The position numbers and the translations under genes are program-made. Below are positions 1 through 10,334 of a stretch of 10,663 nucleotides of DNA, piece after piece. The stretch covers positions 1-10,663 of the forward strand of contig DAOVNN010000066.1 of assembly GCA_030630165.1 (NCBI GenBank), written 5' to 3'. Numbering within the stretch: the stretch's first letter is position 1; every line of letters starts with the position of its first letter. Source of the DNA: Candidatus Krumholzibacteriota bacterium. GTDB lineage: Bacteria; Krumholzibacteriota; Krumholzibacteriia; Krumholzibacteriales; Krumholzibacteriaceae. A model generated the notes under the pieces. That model searched no databases. It was given only the letters and a program-made list of their open reading frames with translations, and was not told the origin of the DNA.

Positions 1-2813
1 TCGAGACGGCGAAGTCGCTGCTCGACAGGCTCTTCTTCAACCCGAAGAGGTACAACCTCGCCAAGGTCGGCCGCCACAAGATAAACAGGCGCCTCGGTAT
101 CGAAGAGTCGCTCGATACGACGACTCTTACCGAGAAGGATTTTCTCGCCGTTGTGGCCAATCTGATCGACATCAAGGAGACCGACGGGTCCGTCGACGAC
201 ATCGACCACCTGGGCAACAGGAGGGTGCGTTCGGTGGGCGAGCTTCTCGCCAACCAGTTCTCCGTCGGGCTCGCGAGGATGGCGCGGATCATAAGGGAAA
301 GGATGACGATCCAGGAGTCGGACAATCCCACTCCCTACGATCTGGTAAACGCCAGGACGATCAGCGCGGTTGTGCAGTCGTTCTTCGGCAGCAGCCAGCT
401 CTCGCAGTTCATGGACCAGACCAATCCGCTGGCGGAGCTGACGCACAAGCGCCGGCTAAGCGCTCTCGGCCCCGGCGGGCTCACGAGAGAGCGTGCCGGC
501 TTCGAGGTGCGTGACGTTCACTTCACACATTACGGTCGTATGTGCCCGATCGAGACGCCGGAAGGCCCGAACATCGGACTGATCACATCGCTGGCTACAT
601 ATGCCAGGGTCAACGAGTTCGGTTTTCTCGAGACGCCCTATCGCCGGGTGAAGAAGGGGATCGCCACCACCGAGACCGATATGCTGTCCGCGGATCTCGA
701 GGACAAGGCAGTCATCGCGCATGCCAACGCGCCTATAGATGCTAAAGGCAAGTTCCTCAATTCCACCGTTATGGCACGTTACGGCGGGGAGTTTGTTGTA
801 GTCGATCCGAAAGAAATCGACTACATGGACGTCTCCCCTACCCAGCTGGTGAGCGCGGCGGCTTCCCTTATCCCGTTCCTCGAGCATGATGATGCGAACA
901 GGGCCCTGATGGGCTGCAACATGCAGCGCCAGGCGGTGCCGCTTCTGAAGGCCGAGGCGCCCCTGGTCGGAACGGGGCTCGAGGGCAAGGTTGCTTACGA
1001 CTCAGGCGTGCTCGAGATCGCTCGCAGGTCGGGCAAGATCGAAAGCGTTGAAGCCGACCGCATCATGATAAGTTACGGATCGAAAAAAGAAGAAGAGAAC
1101 CTCGACGATTTCTCCGGCTTCGGCGGCGTCGACGAGTACAGGCTGATCAAGTATCAGCGCTCCAATCAGGATACCTGCGTAAACCAGAAGCCTCTCGTAG
1201 AGGTCGGTCAGAAAGTGAAGAAGGGCGACGTGATCGCTGATTCTTCCGCGACCGAAGACGGTGAACTGGCTCTGGGCAGGAACATACTCGTCGCGTTCAT
1301 GCCGTGGCGCGGATACAACTTCGAGGACGCTATAATACTCAGCGAGCGTCTCGTCACCGGCGACGTCTACACGTCGATACACATCGAGGAGTTCGAGACC
1401 CAGGTCCGCGACACGAAGGCGGGCATGGAGGAGATCACGCGAGAGATCCCGAACGTCAGCGAGGAAATGCTCGGAAACCTCGATGAAGACGGTATCATCC
1501 GCGTAGGCGCCCACGTCAAAGCGGGCGATATCCTCGTAGGAAAGGTGACACCCAAGGGCGAGACCGAGTTGACTCCCGAGGAGCGCCTCCTCAAGGCGAT
1601 CTTCGGCGAGAAAGCCGGAGACGTCCGCGACGCCTCGCTCAAGGCCCCTCCGGGTATGGACGGGATCATCGTCGACATCAAGCTCTTCTCGCGCAAGGAG
1701 CGGGACGACCGCGCCAAGTCGCACGAGAAGAAGAAGGTCGTCGATCTCGAGCGCCAGCGCGATCAGGAGATCGGGCATGTCAAGGACAAGAGGCGCGAGC
1801 GTCTGGCGATGCTGATGGTCGGACAGACGACCGAAAAACTCATCCATTCCGAAACGGGCGAGATACAGGCCAAGGCCGGACGCAAGATCACCGAGAAGCT
1901 TCTCGAGTCGATCGAGGTCGACCATCTCCACTGGGGTCTTCCGATAGTGAAGAACCAGGAGGTGGACGGGAAGATACAGTCTCTGATGGAGTCAGCCGCC
2001 AGGGCTATCGACGGCATAGAGAGCAAGTACGAGAAGGAGATCGAGCGCGTAATGCGCGGCGACGAGCTTCCTCCAGGCGTAAGCAAGCTGGTGAAGGTCT
2101 ACATCGCCCGGAAGCGCAAGGTCTCGGTCGGCGACAAGATGGCCGGACGCCACGGAAACAAGGGCGTCGTCTCCAGAATCGTCCCGATAGAGGATATGCC
2201 GAGACTTGCCGACGGAACCCCCGTTGACATCATCCTCAACCCTCTCGGGGTTCCGAGCCGAATGAACGTCGGCCAGATCCTCGAGACACATCTCGGCTGG
2301 GCCGCCTGGGAGAAGGGCTACAGGGTCGCGACGCCGGTCTTCAACGGCGCGACGATCGATGATATCAAGGCGGCGCTGTCCGACGCGGGCCTCCCCCAGT
2401 CGGGCAAGACGACCCTTTACGACGGCGTTACAGGGGATTCGTTCGCGGACGAGATCACCGTAGGCTATGTCTACATACTCAAGCTTTCCCATCTGGTCGA
2501 CGACAAGATACATGCAAGGTCGATCGGCCCTTACTCTCTCGTTTCGCAGCAGCCGCTCGGCGGAAAGGCCCAGTTCGGCGGCCAGCGATTCGGCGAGATG
2601 GAGGTCTGGGCGCTCGAGGCGTACGGCGCCGCGTTCTGCCTCCAGGAGCTTCTCACCGTCAAGTCGGACGACGTGATGGGACGGAGCAGGATATACGAAG
2701 CGATCGTCAAGGGTGAGAATGCCCCCGACCCGGGTCTCCCCGAGGCGTTCAACGTACTTATAAAAGAGCTTCAGAGCCTTTGCCTTGACGTGCATCTCGA
2801 TAAGGATCAATAG
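1..2813 (+). CDS. rpoB: RNA polymerase beta subunit, 5'-truncated by window edge
   Basis: Catalytic beta subunit of DNA-dependent RNA polymerase; with beta-prime it forms the active-site cleft. The frame is open from base 3 and enters mid-protein in the RYNLAKVGRHKINRRLGI region, so roughly 350-400 N-terminal residues lie upstream and 936 are visible. A GTG near 153 is internal, not the start. Rifampicin cluster I runs 381-461 (SSQLSQFMDQ, then THKRRLSALGPGG); the equivalents of E. coli D516 (414-416), H526 (444-446) and S531 (459-461) are wild type. The YNFEDAI motif (~1314-1331) carries the active-site Glu-Asp pair, and GDKMAGRHGNKG (2130-2162) carries the two conserved lysines (2136, 2160). 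About 783 residues follow the S531 equivalent, close to E. coli and ~75 more than Bacillus; the excess is a charged coiled insertion (~1690-2085) in the position of beta-i9. The C terminus (GGKAQFGGQRFGEMEVWALE) is canonical. rpoC follows after 17 nt. Confidence 0.99.
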   Translation, partial: ETAKSLLDRLFFNPKRYNLAKVGRHKINRRLGIEESLDTTTLTEKDFLAVVANLIDIKETDGSVDDIDHLGNRRVRSVGELLANQFSVGLARMARIIRERMTIQESDNPTPYDLVNARTISAVVQSFFGSSQLSQFMDQTNPLAELTHKRRLSALGPGGLTRERAGFEVRDVHFTHYGRMCPIETPEGPNIGLITSLATYARVNEFGFLETPYRRVKKGIATTETDMLSADLEDKAVIAHANAPIDAKGKFLNSTVMARYGGEFVVVDPKEIDYMDVSPTQLVSAAASLIPFLEHDDANRALMGCNMQRQAVPLLKAEAPLVGTGLEGKVAYDSGVLEIARRSGKIESVEADRIMISYGSKKEEENLDDFSGFGGVDEYRLIKYQRSNQDTCVNQKPLVEVGQKVKKGDVIADSSATEDGELALGRNILVAFMPWRGYNFEDAIILSERLVTGDVYTSIHIEEFETQVRDTKAGMEEITREIPNVSEEMLGNLDEDGIIRVGAHVKAGDILVGKVTPKGETELTPEERLLKAIFGEKAGDVRDASLKAPPGMDGIIVDIKLFSRKERDDRAKSHEKKKVVDLERQRDQEIGHVKDKRRERLAMLMVGQTTEKLIHSETGEIQAKAGRKITEKLLESIEVDHLHWGLPIVKNQEVDGKIQSLMESAARAIDGIESKYEKEIERVMRGDELPPGVSKLVKVYIARKRKVSVGDKMAGRHGNKGVVSRIVPIEDMPRLADGTPVDIILNPLGVPSRMNVGQILETHLGWAAWEKGYRVATPVFNGATIDDIKAALSDAGLPQSGKTTLYDGVTGDSFADEITVGYVYILKLSHLVDDKIHARSIGPYSLVSQQPLGGKAQFGGQRFGEMEVWALEAYGAAFCLQELLTVKSDDVMGRSRIYEAIVKGENAPDPGLPEAFNVLIKELQSLCLDVHLDKDQ

Positions 2814-2819
2814 AGATAC

Positions 2820-2825
2820 GGAGGT
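2820..2825 (+). promoter_or_regulatory. Shine-Dalgarno GGAGGT deciding the rpoC TTG start
   Basis: GGAGGT lies 5 nt before TTG 2831, within the 17-nt rpoB-rpoC gap. The next in-frame ATG, at 2846, is 20 nt away, too far for normal initiation from this site, and no other in-frame ATG or GTG is closer. The site therefore supports TTG as the rpoC start. This is inference from spacing only. Confidence 0.7.
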
Positions 2826-2830
2826 ATCCG

Positions 2831-6937
<4,107 letters not shown>

Positions 6938-6941
6938 GGGA

Positions 6942-6981
6942 AGTCCGGGACATACTCCGGATTCGACTAAATTTATTTCTT
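6942..6981 (+). terminator. Possible weak intrinsic terminator after rpoC
   Basis: AGTCCGG (6942-6948) can pair with CCGGATT (6957-6963), a 7-bp stem including one G-U pair and an 8-nt loop. A T-rich stretch (ATTTATTTCTT, 6971-6981) follows, but about 7 nt separate the stem from it and the T run is broken. It is well placed to end the rpoBC transcript just before the next promoter. It is a poor match to a strong terminator, so readthrough into rpsL is plausible. Confidence 0.35.
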
Positions 6982-7008
6982 GACAGGGACATAACGGGAT
7001 GTTAGATT
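6965..7008 (+). promoter_or_regulatory. Sigma70-type promoter for the str operon
   Basis: A perfect -35 hexamer TTGACA (6980-6985) is separated by exactly 17 nt from TAGATT (7003-7008), which matches TATAAT at positions 1, 2, 4 and 6, including the most conserved ones. An A/T-rich tract (CTAAATTTATTTC, about 6967-6979) abuts the -35 box and could act as an UP element, as at many ribosomal-protein promoters. The predicted transcription start is near 7015, giving a leader of about 70 nt before rpsL. Placement between rpoC and rpsL fits an independent str operon promoter. The sites are seen directly; activity is inferred. Confidence 0.72.
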
Positions 7009-7031
7009 GCTCATCTGCGCAATGATTCGCC

Positions 7032-7055
7032 TGTCGGTGATTAAAATAATCGACA
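7032..7055 (+). other. Leader hairpin upstream of rpsL
   Basis: TGTCG (7032-7036) pairs with CGACA (7051-7055). Within it, ATT (7040-7042) pairs with AAT (7048-7050), leaving a 3-nt bulge (GTG) and the loop AAAAT: 8 bp in all. It sits in the predicted rpsL 5' leader, 13 nt before the first SD-like AGGAG. No T tract follows, so it is not a terminator. It could be an mRNA stability or translational control element, or chance. Confidence 0.4.
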
Positions 7056-7068
7056 ATAGAGCGAGAGC

Positions 7069-7080
7069 AGGAGAAAAGGT
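7069..7080 (+). promoter_or_regulatory. Ribosome-binding region of rpsL (GTG start)
   Basis: Two purine-rich SD-like segments precede GTG 7086: AGGAG (7069-7073), 12 nt away, and AAGGT (7076-7080), 5 nt away. The start is fixed by the canonical S12 N terminus (PTINQLVRKGR) that follows the GTG, rather than by the SD alone. Confidence 0.6.
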
Positions 7081-7085
7081 ATAAC

Positions 7086-7463
7086 GTGCCTACTATCAAT
7101 CAGTTAGTGCGAAAGGGCAGAAAAGCCCAGACAAAGAAGACAAGCGCGCCGGCGCTGCAGGCCTGCCCCCAGAAGCGGGGAGTCTGCACGAGGGTGTATA
7201 CTTCGACACCGAAAAAGCCGAACTCGGCCATCCGTAAGGTCGCCAGGGTGAGACTTGTGAACGGTTTCGAGGTCACCGCATACATTCCCGGAGAGGGACA
7301 CAATCTCCAGGAGCACTCGATTGTACTCGTCAGGGGAGGCAGGGTAAAGGATCTCCCCGGCGTCAGATATCATATAGTCCGCGGTACTCTCGACACGAGC
7401 GGTGTCGATGGCCGTACGAACCGCCGTTCGAAGTACGGCGTCAAGAGGCCCAAGAAGGCCTAG
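7086..7463 (+). CDS. rpsL: 30S ribosomal protein S12
   Basis: S12 sits at the decoding centre on the 30S interface and helps monitor codon-anticodon pairing. It is complete at 125 aa, normal for the family. The start is GTG; the N terminus PTINQLVRKGR matches S12 exactly in register. TSTPKKPNSA holds Lys43 and Lys44, and GGRVKDLPGVRYH holds Lys88. The lysines classically changed in streptomycin resistance (43 and 88, counting Met) are both wild type. Asp89 is the position beta-methylthiolated by RimO in E. coli. The basic tail SKYGVKRPKK is intact. It is the first gene behind the promoter at 6980-7008 and is followed by rpsG after 21 nt, the standard str order. Confidence 0.99.
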   Translation: MPTINQLVRKGRKAQTKKTSAPALQACPQKRGVCTRVYTSTPKKPNSAIRKVARVRLVNGFEVTAYIPGEGHNLQEHSIVLVRGGRVKDLPGVRYHIVRGTLDTSGVDGRTNRRSKYGVKRPKKA

Positions 7464-7470
7464 TCCCAAG

Positions 7471-7476
7471 AAGGAG
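7471..7476 (+). promoter_or_regulatory. Shine-Dalgarno AAGGAG of rpsG
   Basis: AAGGAG lies 8 nt before ATG 7485, ideal spacing, inside the 21-nt rpsL-rpsG gap. The gap is too short to hold an extended S7-binding repressor structure like the long rpsL-rpsG intercistron of E. coli. Confidence 0.8.
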
Positions 7477-7484
7477 CAACCGTA

Positions 7485-7955
7485 ATGCCTCGCAGACGGG
7501 AAGTAGTAAAAAGAGATATAACACCTGATCCGAAGTACGGCGACGTCCTTCTGGCTCGTTTCATAAACTATCTGATGCGCAGGGGCAAGAAGAGCACAGC
7601 CGAACGCATCGTATACGACGCTATAGATATAATCGAGGAGAAGACAGGCCAGAGTGGTGTCGATGTCCTCAAAAAGGCGATTGAGAATGTCAAGCCGACA
7701 CTCGAGGTAACCTCGAGGCGAGTCGGCGGGGCAACATATCAGGTTCCGATCGAGGTCCGTCCCAGTCGCAGGCTCGCGCTGGCGATGCGATGGATCATCG
7801 GCTTTGCCAAAGCCAGGCCCGAGAGAAAGATGGCGCAGAAGCTCTCATCTGAGCTGCTCAACGCCTACAACAAAGAGGGCCCGTCGGTCAAGAAGCGCGA
7901 GGACACGCATCGGATGGCAGAGGCCAACAAGGCCTTCGCGCATTACAGGTGGTAG
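7485..7955 (+). CDS. rpsG: 30S ribosomal protein S7
   Basis: S7 is the primary 16S rRNA binder that nucleates assembly of the 30S head and lines the E site. It is complete at 156 aa, the usual family length (some E. coli strains carry an extended 179-aa form). The basic N terminus MPRRREVVKRDI is typical. The long beta-hairpin that reaches the E site covers about residues 72-91 (LEVTSRRVGGATYQVPIEV). The C-terminal helix ends THRMAEANKAFAHYRW. The ATG start is supported by AAGGAG 8 nt upstream. It is co-transcribed with rpsL. In E. coli S7 represses its own operon; no such site is obvious in the short gap here. A strong hairpin begins 3 nt after the stop codon. Confidence 0.99.
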   Translation: MPRRREVVKRDITPDPKYGDVLLARFINYLMRRGKKSTAERIVYDAIDIIEEKTGQSGVDVLKKAIENVKPTLEVTSRRVGGATYQVPIEVRPSRRLALAMRWIIGFAKARPERKMAQKLSSELLNAYNKEGPSVKKREDTHRMAEANKAFAHYRW

Positions 7956-7957
7956 AC

Positions 7958-7996
7958 AGCATCCCCGGCTACTGCTGGTTCGGGATGCTTTTATAT
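7958..7996 (+). terminator. Intrinsic terminator or attenuator after rpsG
   Basis: AGCATCCC (7958-7965) is perfectly complementary to GGGATGCT (7982-7989). Inside, CCGGC (7965-7969) can pair with GCTGG (7974-7978) with one G-U pair and a TACT loop, sharing C7965, so about 12 bp can form with a small bulge. The stem is followed directly by TTTATAT, reading CTTTTATAT with the last stem bases. It starts 3 nt after the rpsG stop. The U tract is short, so partial readthrough into fusA is plausible. Confidence 0.7.
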
Positions 7997-8127
7997 ACGG
8001 GATGATGGGTGGAATCCCTGCCGAAGCCTTCGAGTTGCAATTGGAGGAACCGGCGGGAAGCGAGGGAAAGAATTAATGGTTTACAGGCAGCTTTGCTTTA
8101 GCAGCATTAACCGCCGTATGACCCTCT

Positions 8128-8170
8128 GATCCCAGTCGGGCTTTTGCCGGCCTGCCGGGCGATTTGGGTC
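8128..8170 (+). other. Possible structured leader before fusA
   Basis: GATCCCA (8128-8134) can pair with TGGGTC (8165-8170), with T8130 bulged. Just inside, TCG (8136-8138) pairs with CGA (8160-8162). The enclosed segment is GC-rich and can form alternative small hairpins (GGC-TTTT-GCC, 8139-8148, or CCGG-CCTG-CCGG, 8147-8158). The element ends 8 nt before the fusA SD. No U tract follows, so it does not look like a terminator. Pairing is seen by eye only. Confidence 0.35.
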
Positions 8171-8177
8171 CGGTGAC

Positions 8178-8182
8178 GGAGA
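8178..8182 (+). promoter_or_regulatory. Shine-Dalgarno GGAGA of fusA
   Basis: GGAGA lies 7 nt before ATG 8190, good spacing. It confirms the start also shown by the EF-G N terminus (MSRDYPLDKTRNIGIAAHID). Confidence 0.7.
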
Positions 8183-8189
8183 AAGTTCG

Positions 8190-10271
8190 ATGTCAAGAGA
8201 TTACCCTCTAGACAAGACTCGTAATATCGGTATCGCCGCGCATATCGACGCGGGGAAGACTACCGTGACGGAAAGGATCCTGTTCTATACGGGCAAGGTC
8301 CACCGTATGGGCGAGGTGCATGAGGGCAGCGCTGTGATGGACTGGATGGATCAGGAGCGCGAGAGAGGTATCACTATCACTTCGGCCGCTACGACATGTG
8401 AATGGAAAGATCACCGGATAAATATCATAGACACTCCGGGGCACGTCGACTTCACCGTTGAAGTCGAGAGGAGCCTGCGGGTGCTCGACGGCGTTGTCGC
8501 GATCTTCTGCGCTGTCGGCGGGGTCGAGCCCCAGTCAGAGACGGTGTGGCGCCAGGCGGACAAATACAATATTCCGCGTCTCGCCTTCGTCAACAAGATG
8601 GATCGCGTAGGTTCTGATTTTCTCAATGTCGTCGAGATGATGCGCACGAAGCTCAAGGCCAACGCGATGCCCATCCAGCTCCCTATCGGAGAGGGCGAGG
8701 ATTTCACCGGGATCGCCGACCTGATCAGCATGAAGGCCTACACATACGATACCGAGGATTTCGGTGCCACATACAAAGAGAGCGTCATCCCGGAGGACCT
8801 GCTGGTCTCGTGTGAGATGGCAAGAGAAGAGCTTCTCGAATCTCTCGCTGATTATGACGAAGAAATCGTTCACCACGTCCTCGACGGAGCCGAGGTGAGT
8901 GAAGAAACTATAAGAAAAGCGCTGCGCAAGGCAGTCCTGGACGCGAAGGTCGTCCCGGTCCTCTGCGGCTCAGCATTCAAGAACAAGGGTGTACAGCATC
9001 TTCTTAATGCTGTCGTCGACCTTCTTCCCAACCCGATGGATATTCCGCCGGTAAAGGGCGTGAACCCGTTTACGAAGAACGAGGAGGAAAGGGCGGCCGA
9101 TCCGGAGGCGCCTTTCGCCGCTCTCGTGTTCAAGGTGATGACGGACCCCTACGTCGGCCTGCTTCACTACATGAGGGTCTACAGCGGAACGGTCAAGGCG
9201 GGAACGCATATCGTGAACGCGACGAACAAGAAGAAGGAACGTTTCGGCCGCGTGCTTCTCATGCACGCCAACAAGCGTGACGAGCTGACCGAGGTCTCGG
9301 CCGGTGACATCGTCGCGGTCGTGGGCCTGAAGCATTCGGCGACGGGTGACACACTCTGCGACTTGAAGCACCCGCTCCAGCTGGAAATGATGGATTTCCC
9401 GGAGCCGGTCATCTCTGTGGCGATTGAGCCGAAGACGAAGGCCGATGAGCTGAAGCTTTCAGATGCGCTGGGAAGGTTGAGCAACGAGGATCCTACATTT
9501 GTCGTGAAAGTCGACGAGGACACGGGCCAGACACTGATATCGGGTATGGGCGAGCTTCACCTCGAGATCCTGGTCGACAGGATGCTCAGGGAGTTCAGCG
9601 TCCACGCGAATGTCGGGCGTCCGATGGTCGCCTTCAAGGAAACGATTACGAAGCAGACCCGCAGCGAGGGACGGTTCGTCCGCCAGAGCGGCGGAAGGGG
9701 CCAGTACGGGCATGTGATCATCGAGATCGAGCCGAATCCGGGTGGAGGCTTTGAGTTCGAGACGAGGATGCGCGGGGCAGCGGTCCCCAAGCAGTACGTG
9801 CCGTACGTCGAGGATGGTATCCGCCAGTCCCTGGCGAGCGGACCCGTTAACGGCTGTCCGATGGTCGATGTGAAGATCACTCTGATCGACGGCTCGTCGC
9901 ACGAGGTCGATTCGAGCGAGCTGGCCTTCCGCGTCGCAGGCAGTATGGCCTTCAACGATGGAGTGAGGAAGGCCGGACCGGTTCTTCTCGAGCCGGTAAT
10001 GGATGTCGAAGTGGTCCTGCCGATGGATTACGTCGGAGACGTCATGAGCGATCTTAATATGCGTAGAGGTAAAGTCGAAGGGATGTCGCAGCGCGGCGAT
10101 ACGCAGGTGATATCGGCGAGGGCGCCCCTTTCGGACATGTTCGGTTACGCGACAGCTCTGCGTTCGCTGACGCAGGGACGGGCGATTTACAGTATGCAGT
10201 TCTCACATTATGACAAGGTGCCCGGAGATATGGTCGCGCAGCTACAGGGCAGGGTCAGAGGCCTGGCCTGA
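8190..10271 (+). CDS. fusA: Translation elongation factor G
   Basis: EF-G is the cytosolic GTPase that drives tRNA-mRNA translocation and, with RRF, ribosome recycling. It is complete at 693 aa, normal length. G-domain motifs are all intact: G1 AHIDAGKT (17-24), G2 Thr62 in RGITI, G3 DTPGH (81-85, with the catalytic His85), G4 NKMD (135-138), G5 GSAFK (260-264). Domain II follows (VFKVMTDPYVGLLHYMRVYSG). Domain III contains the conserved GMGELHLEI. Domain IV begins near SGGRGQYGHV (~500-508) and carries the tip histidine H571 in HEVDSSELAF, matching E. coli H583. Domain V ends the protein with the conserved LRSLTQGRA and HYDKVP stretches. The position in the str cluster and intact motifs favour canonical EF-G over a paralogue. 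It is separated from rpsG by a terminator-like hairpin and a long spacer, and followed by tuf after 63 nt. Confidence 0.98.
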   Translation: MSRDYPLDKTRNIGIAAHIDAGKTTVTERILFYTGKVHRMGEVHEGSAVMDWMDQERERGITITSAATTCEWKDHRINIIDTPGHVDFTVEVERSLRVLDGVVAIFCAVGGVEPQSETVWRQADKYNIPRLAFVNKMDRVGSDFLNVVEMMRTKLKANAMPIQLPIGEGEDFTGIADLISMKAYTYDTEDFGATYKESVIPEDLLVSCEMAREELLESLADYDEEIVHHVLDGAEVSEETIRKALRKAVLDAKVVPVLCGSAFKNKGVQHLLNAVVDLLPNPMDIPPVKGVNPFTKNEEERAADPEAPFAALVFKVMTDPYVGLLHYMRVYSGTVKAGTHIVNATNKKKERFGRVLLMHANKRDELTEVSAGDIVAVVGLKHSATGDTLCDLKHPLQLEMMDFPEPVISVAIEPKTKADELKLSDALGRLSNEDPTFVVKVDEDTGQTLISGMGELHLEILVDRMLREFSVHANVGRPMVAFKETITKQTRSEGRFVRQSGGRGQYGHVIIEIEPNPGGGFEFETRMRGAAVPKQYVPYVEDGIRQSLASGPVNGCPMVDVKITLIDGSSHEVDSSELAFRVAGSMAFNDGVRKAGPVLLEPVMDVEVVLPMDYVGDVMSDLNMRRGKVEGMSQRGDTQVISARAPLSDMFGYATALRSLTQGRAIYSMQFSHYDKVPGDMVAQLQGRVRGLA

Positions 10272-10286
10272 GAGAGTATCGTGAAA

Positions 10287-10315
10287 GCCTGCCCGGCCTG
10301 ATGCCGGAGCGAGGC
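10287..10315 (+). other. Bulged hairpin in the fusA-tuf gap
   Basis: GCCTGCCCGGC (10287-10297) pairs with GCCGG-A-GC-G-AGGC (10303-10315), leaving A10308 and G10311 as single bulges and CTGAT as the loop: 11 pairs, nearly all G-C. It ends 5 nt before the tuf SD. No T tract follows, so it is unlikely to terminate transcription. It could affect mRNA processing, stability or access to the tuf ribosome-binding site. Confidence 0.45.
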
Positions 10316-10320
10316 CCTAG

Positions 10321-10327
10321 AAGGAGG
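10321..10327 (+). promoter_or_regulatory. Strong Shine-Dalgarno AAGGAGG of tuf
   Basis: AAGGAGG, 7 nt before ATG 10335, is the best SD in the window. It fits the very high EF-Tu synthesis rate expected in bacteria. Confidence 0.8.
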
Positions 10328-10334
10328 AAGCCGG

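Larger units (their letters stand above)
7990..8189 (+). other. Long rpsG-fusA spacer, no recognised gene
   Basis: The rpsG-fusA gap is 234 nt (7956-8189). Beyond the hairpin at its start I see no conserved gene. It holds two tiny open frames (8002-8076, 24 aa; 8076-8129, 17 aa) that overlap at TAATG, and a possible folded leader at 8128-8170. There is a -35-like TTTACA at 8080-8085, but no good -10 hexamer at 16-18 nt from it. TATGAC at 8117-8122 has only the weak TTGCTT (8093-8098) upstream at 18 nt. No convincing fusA promoter is visible. Confidence 0.5.

Noticed and set aside
411..461. Possible rifampicin-resistance changes (T and A at E. coli positions 518 and 522)
   Set aside because: These residues are ordinary variants in many bacteria (Bacillus-type sequences read DQTNPLAEL). 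The key D516, H526 and S531 equivalents are wild type.
1083..1088. Run of six A in rpoB as a possible slippage or frameshift site
   Set aside because: The reading frame is continuous and the flanking protein (ISYGSKKEEENLDDF) aligns through to conserved motifs; no alternate product is suggested.
7804..8076. A forward frame overlapping the 3' half of rpsG and running into the spacer
   Set aside because: Its first half is simply rpsG in another frame, with Arg/Ser/Pro-rich composition typical of a frame shadow, and it has no ribosome-binding site. Only the short part after rpsG is mentioned, as a weak tiny-frame candidate.
8080..8122. TTTACA ... TATGAC as a fusA promoter
   Set aside because: The spacing is 31 nt, far outside the 16-18 nt range, and no better hexamer pair was found in the gap.
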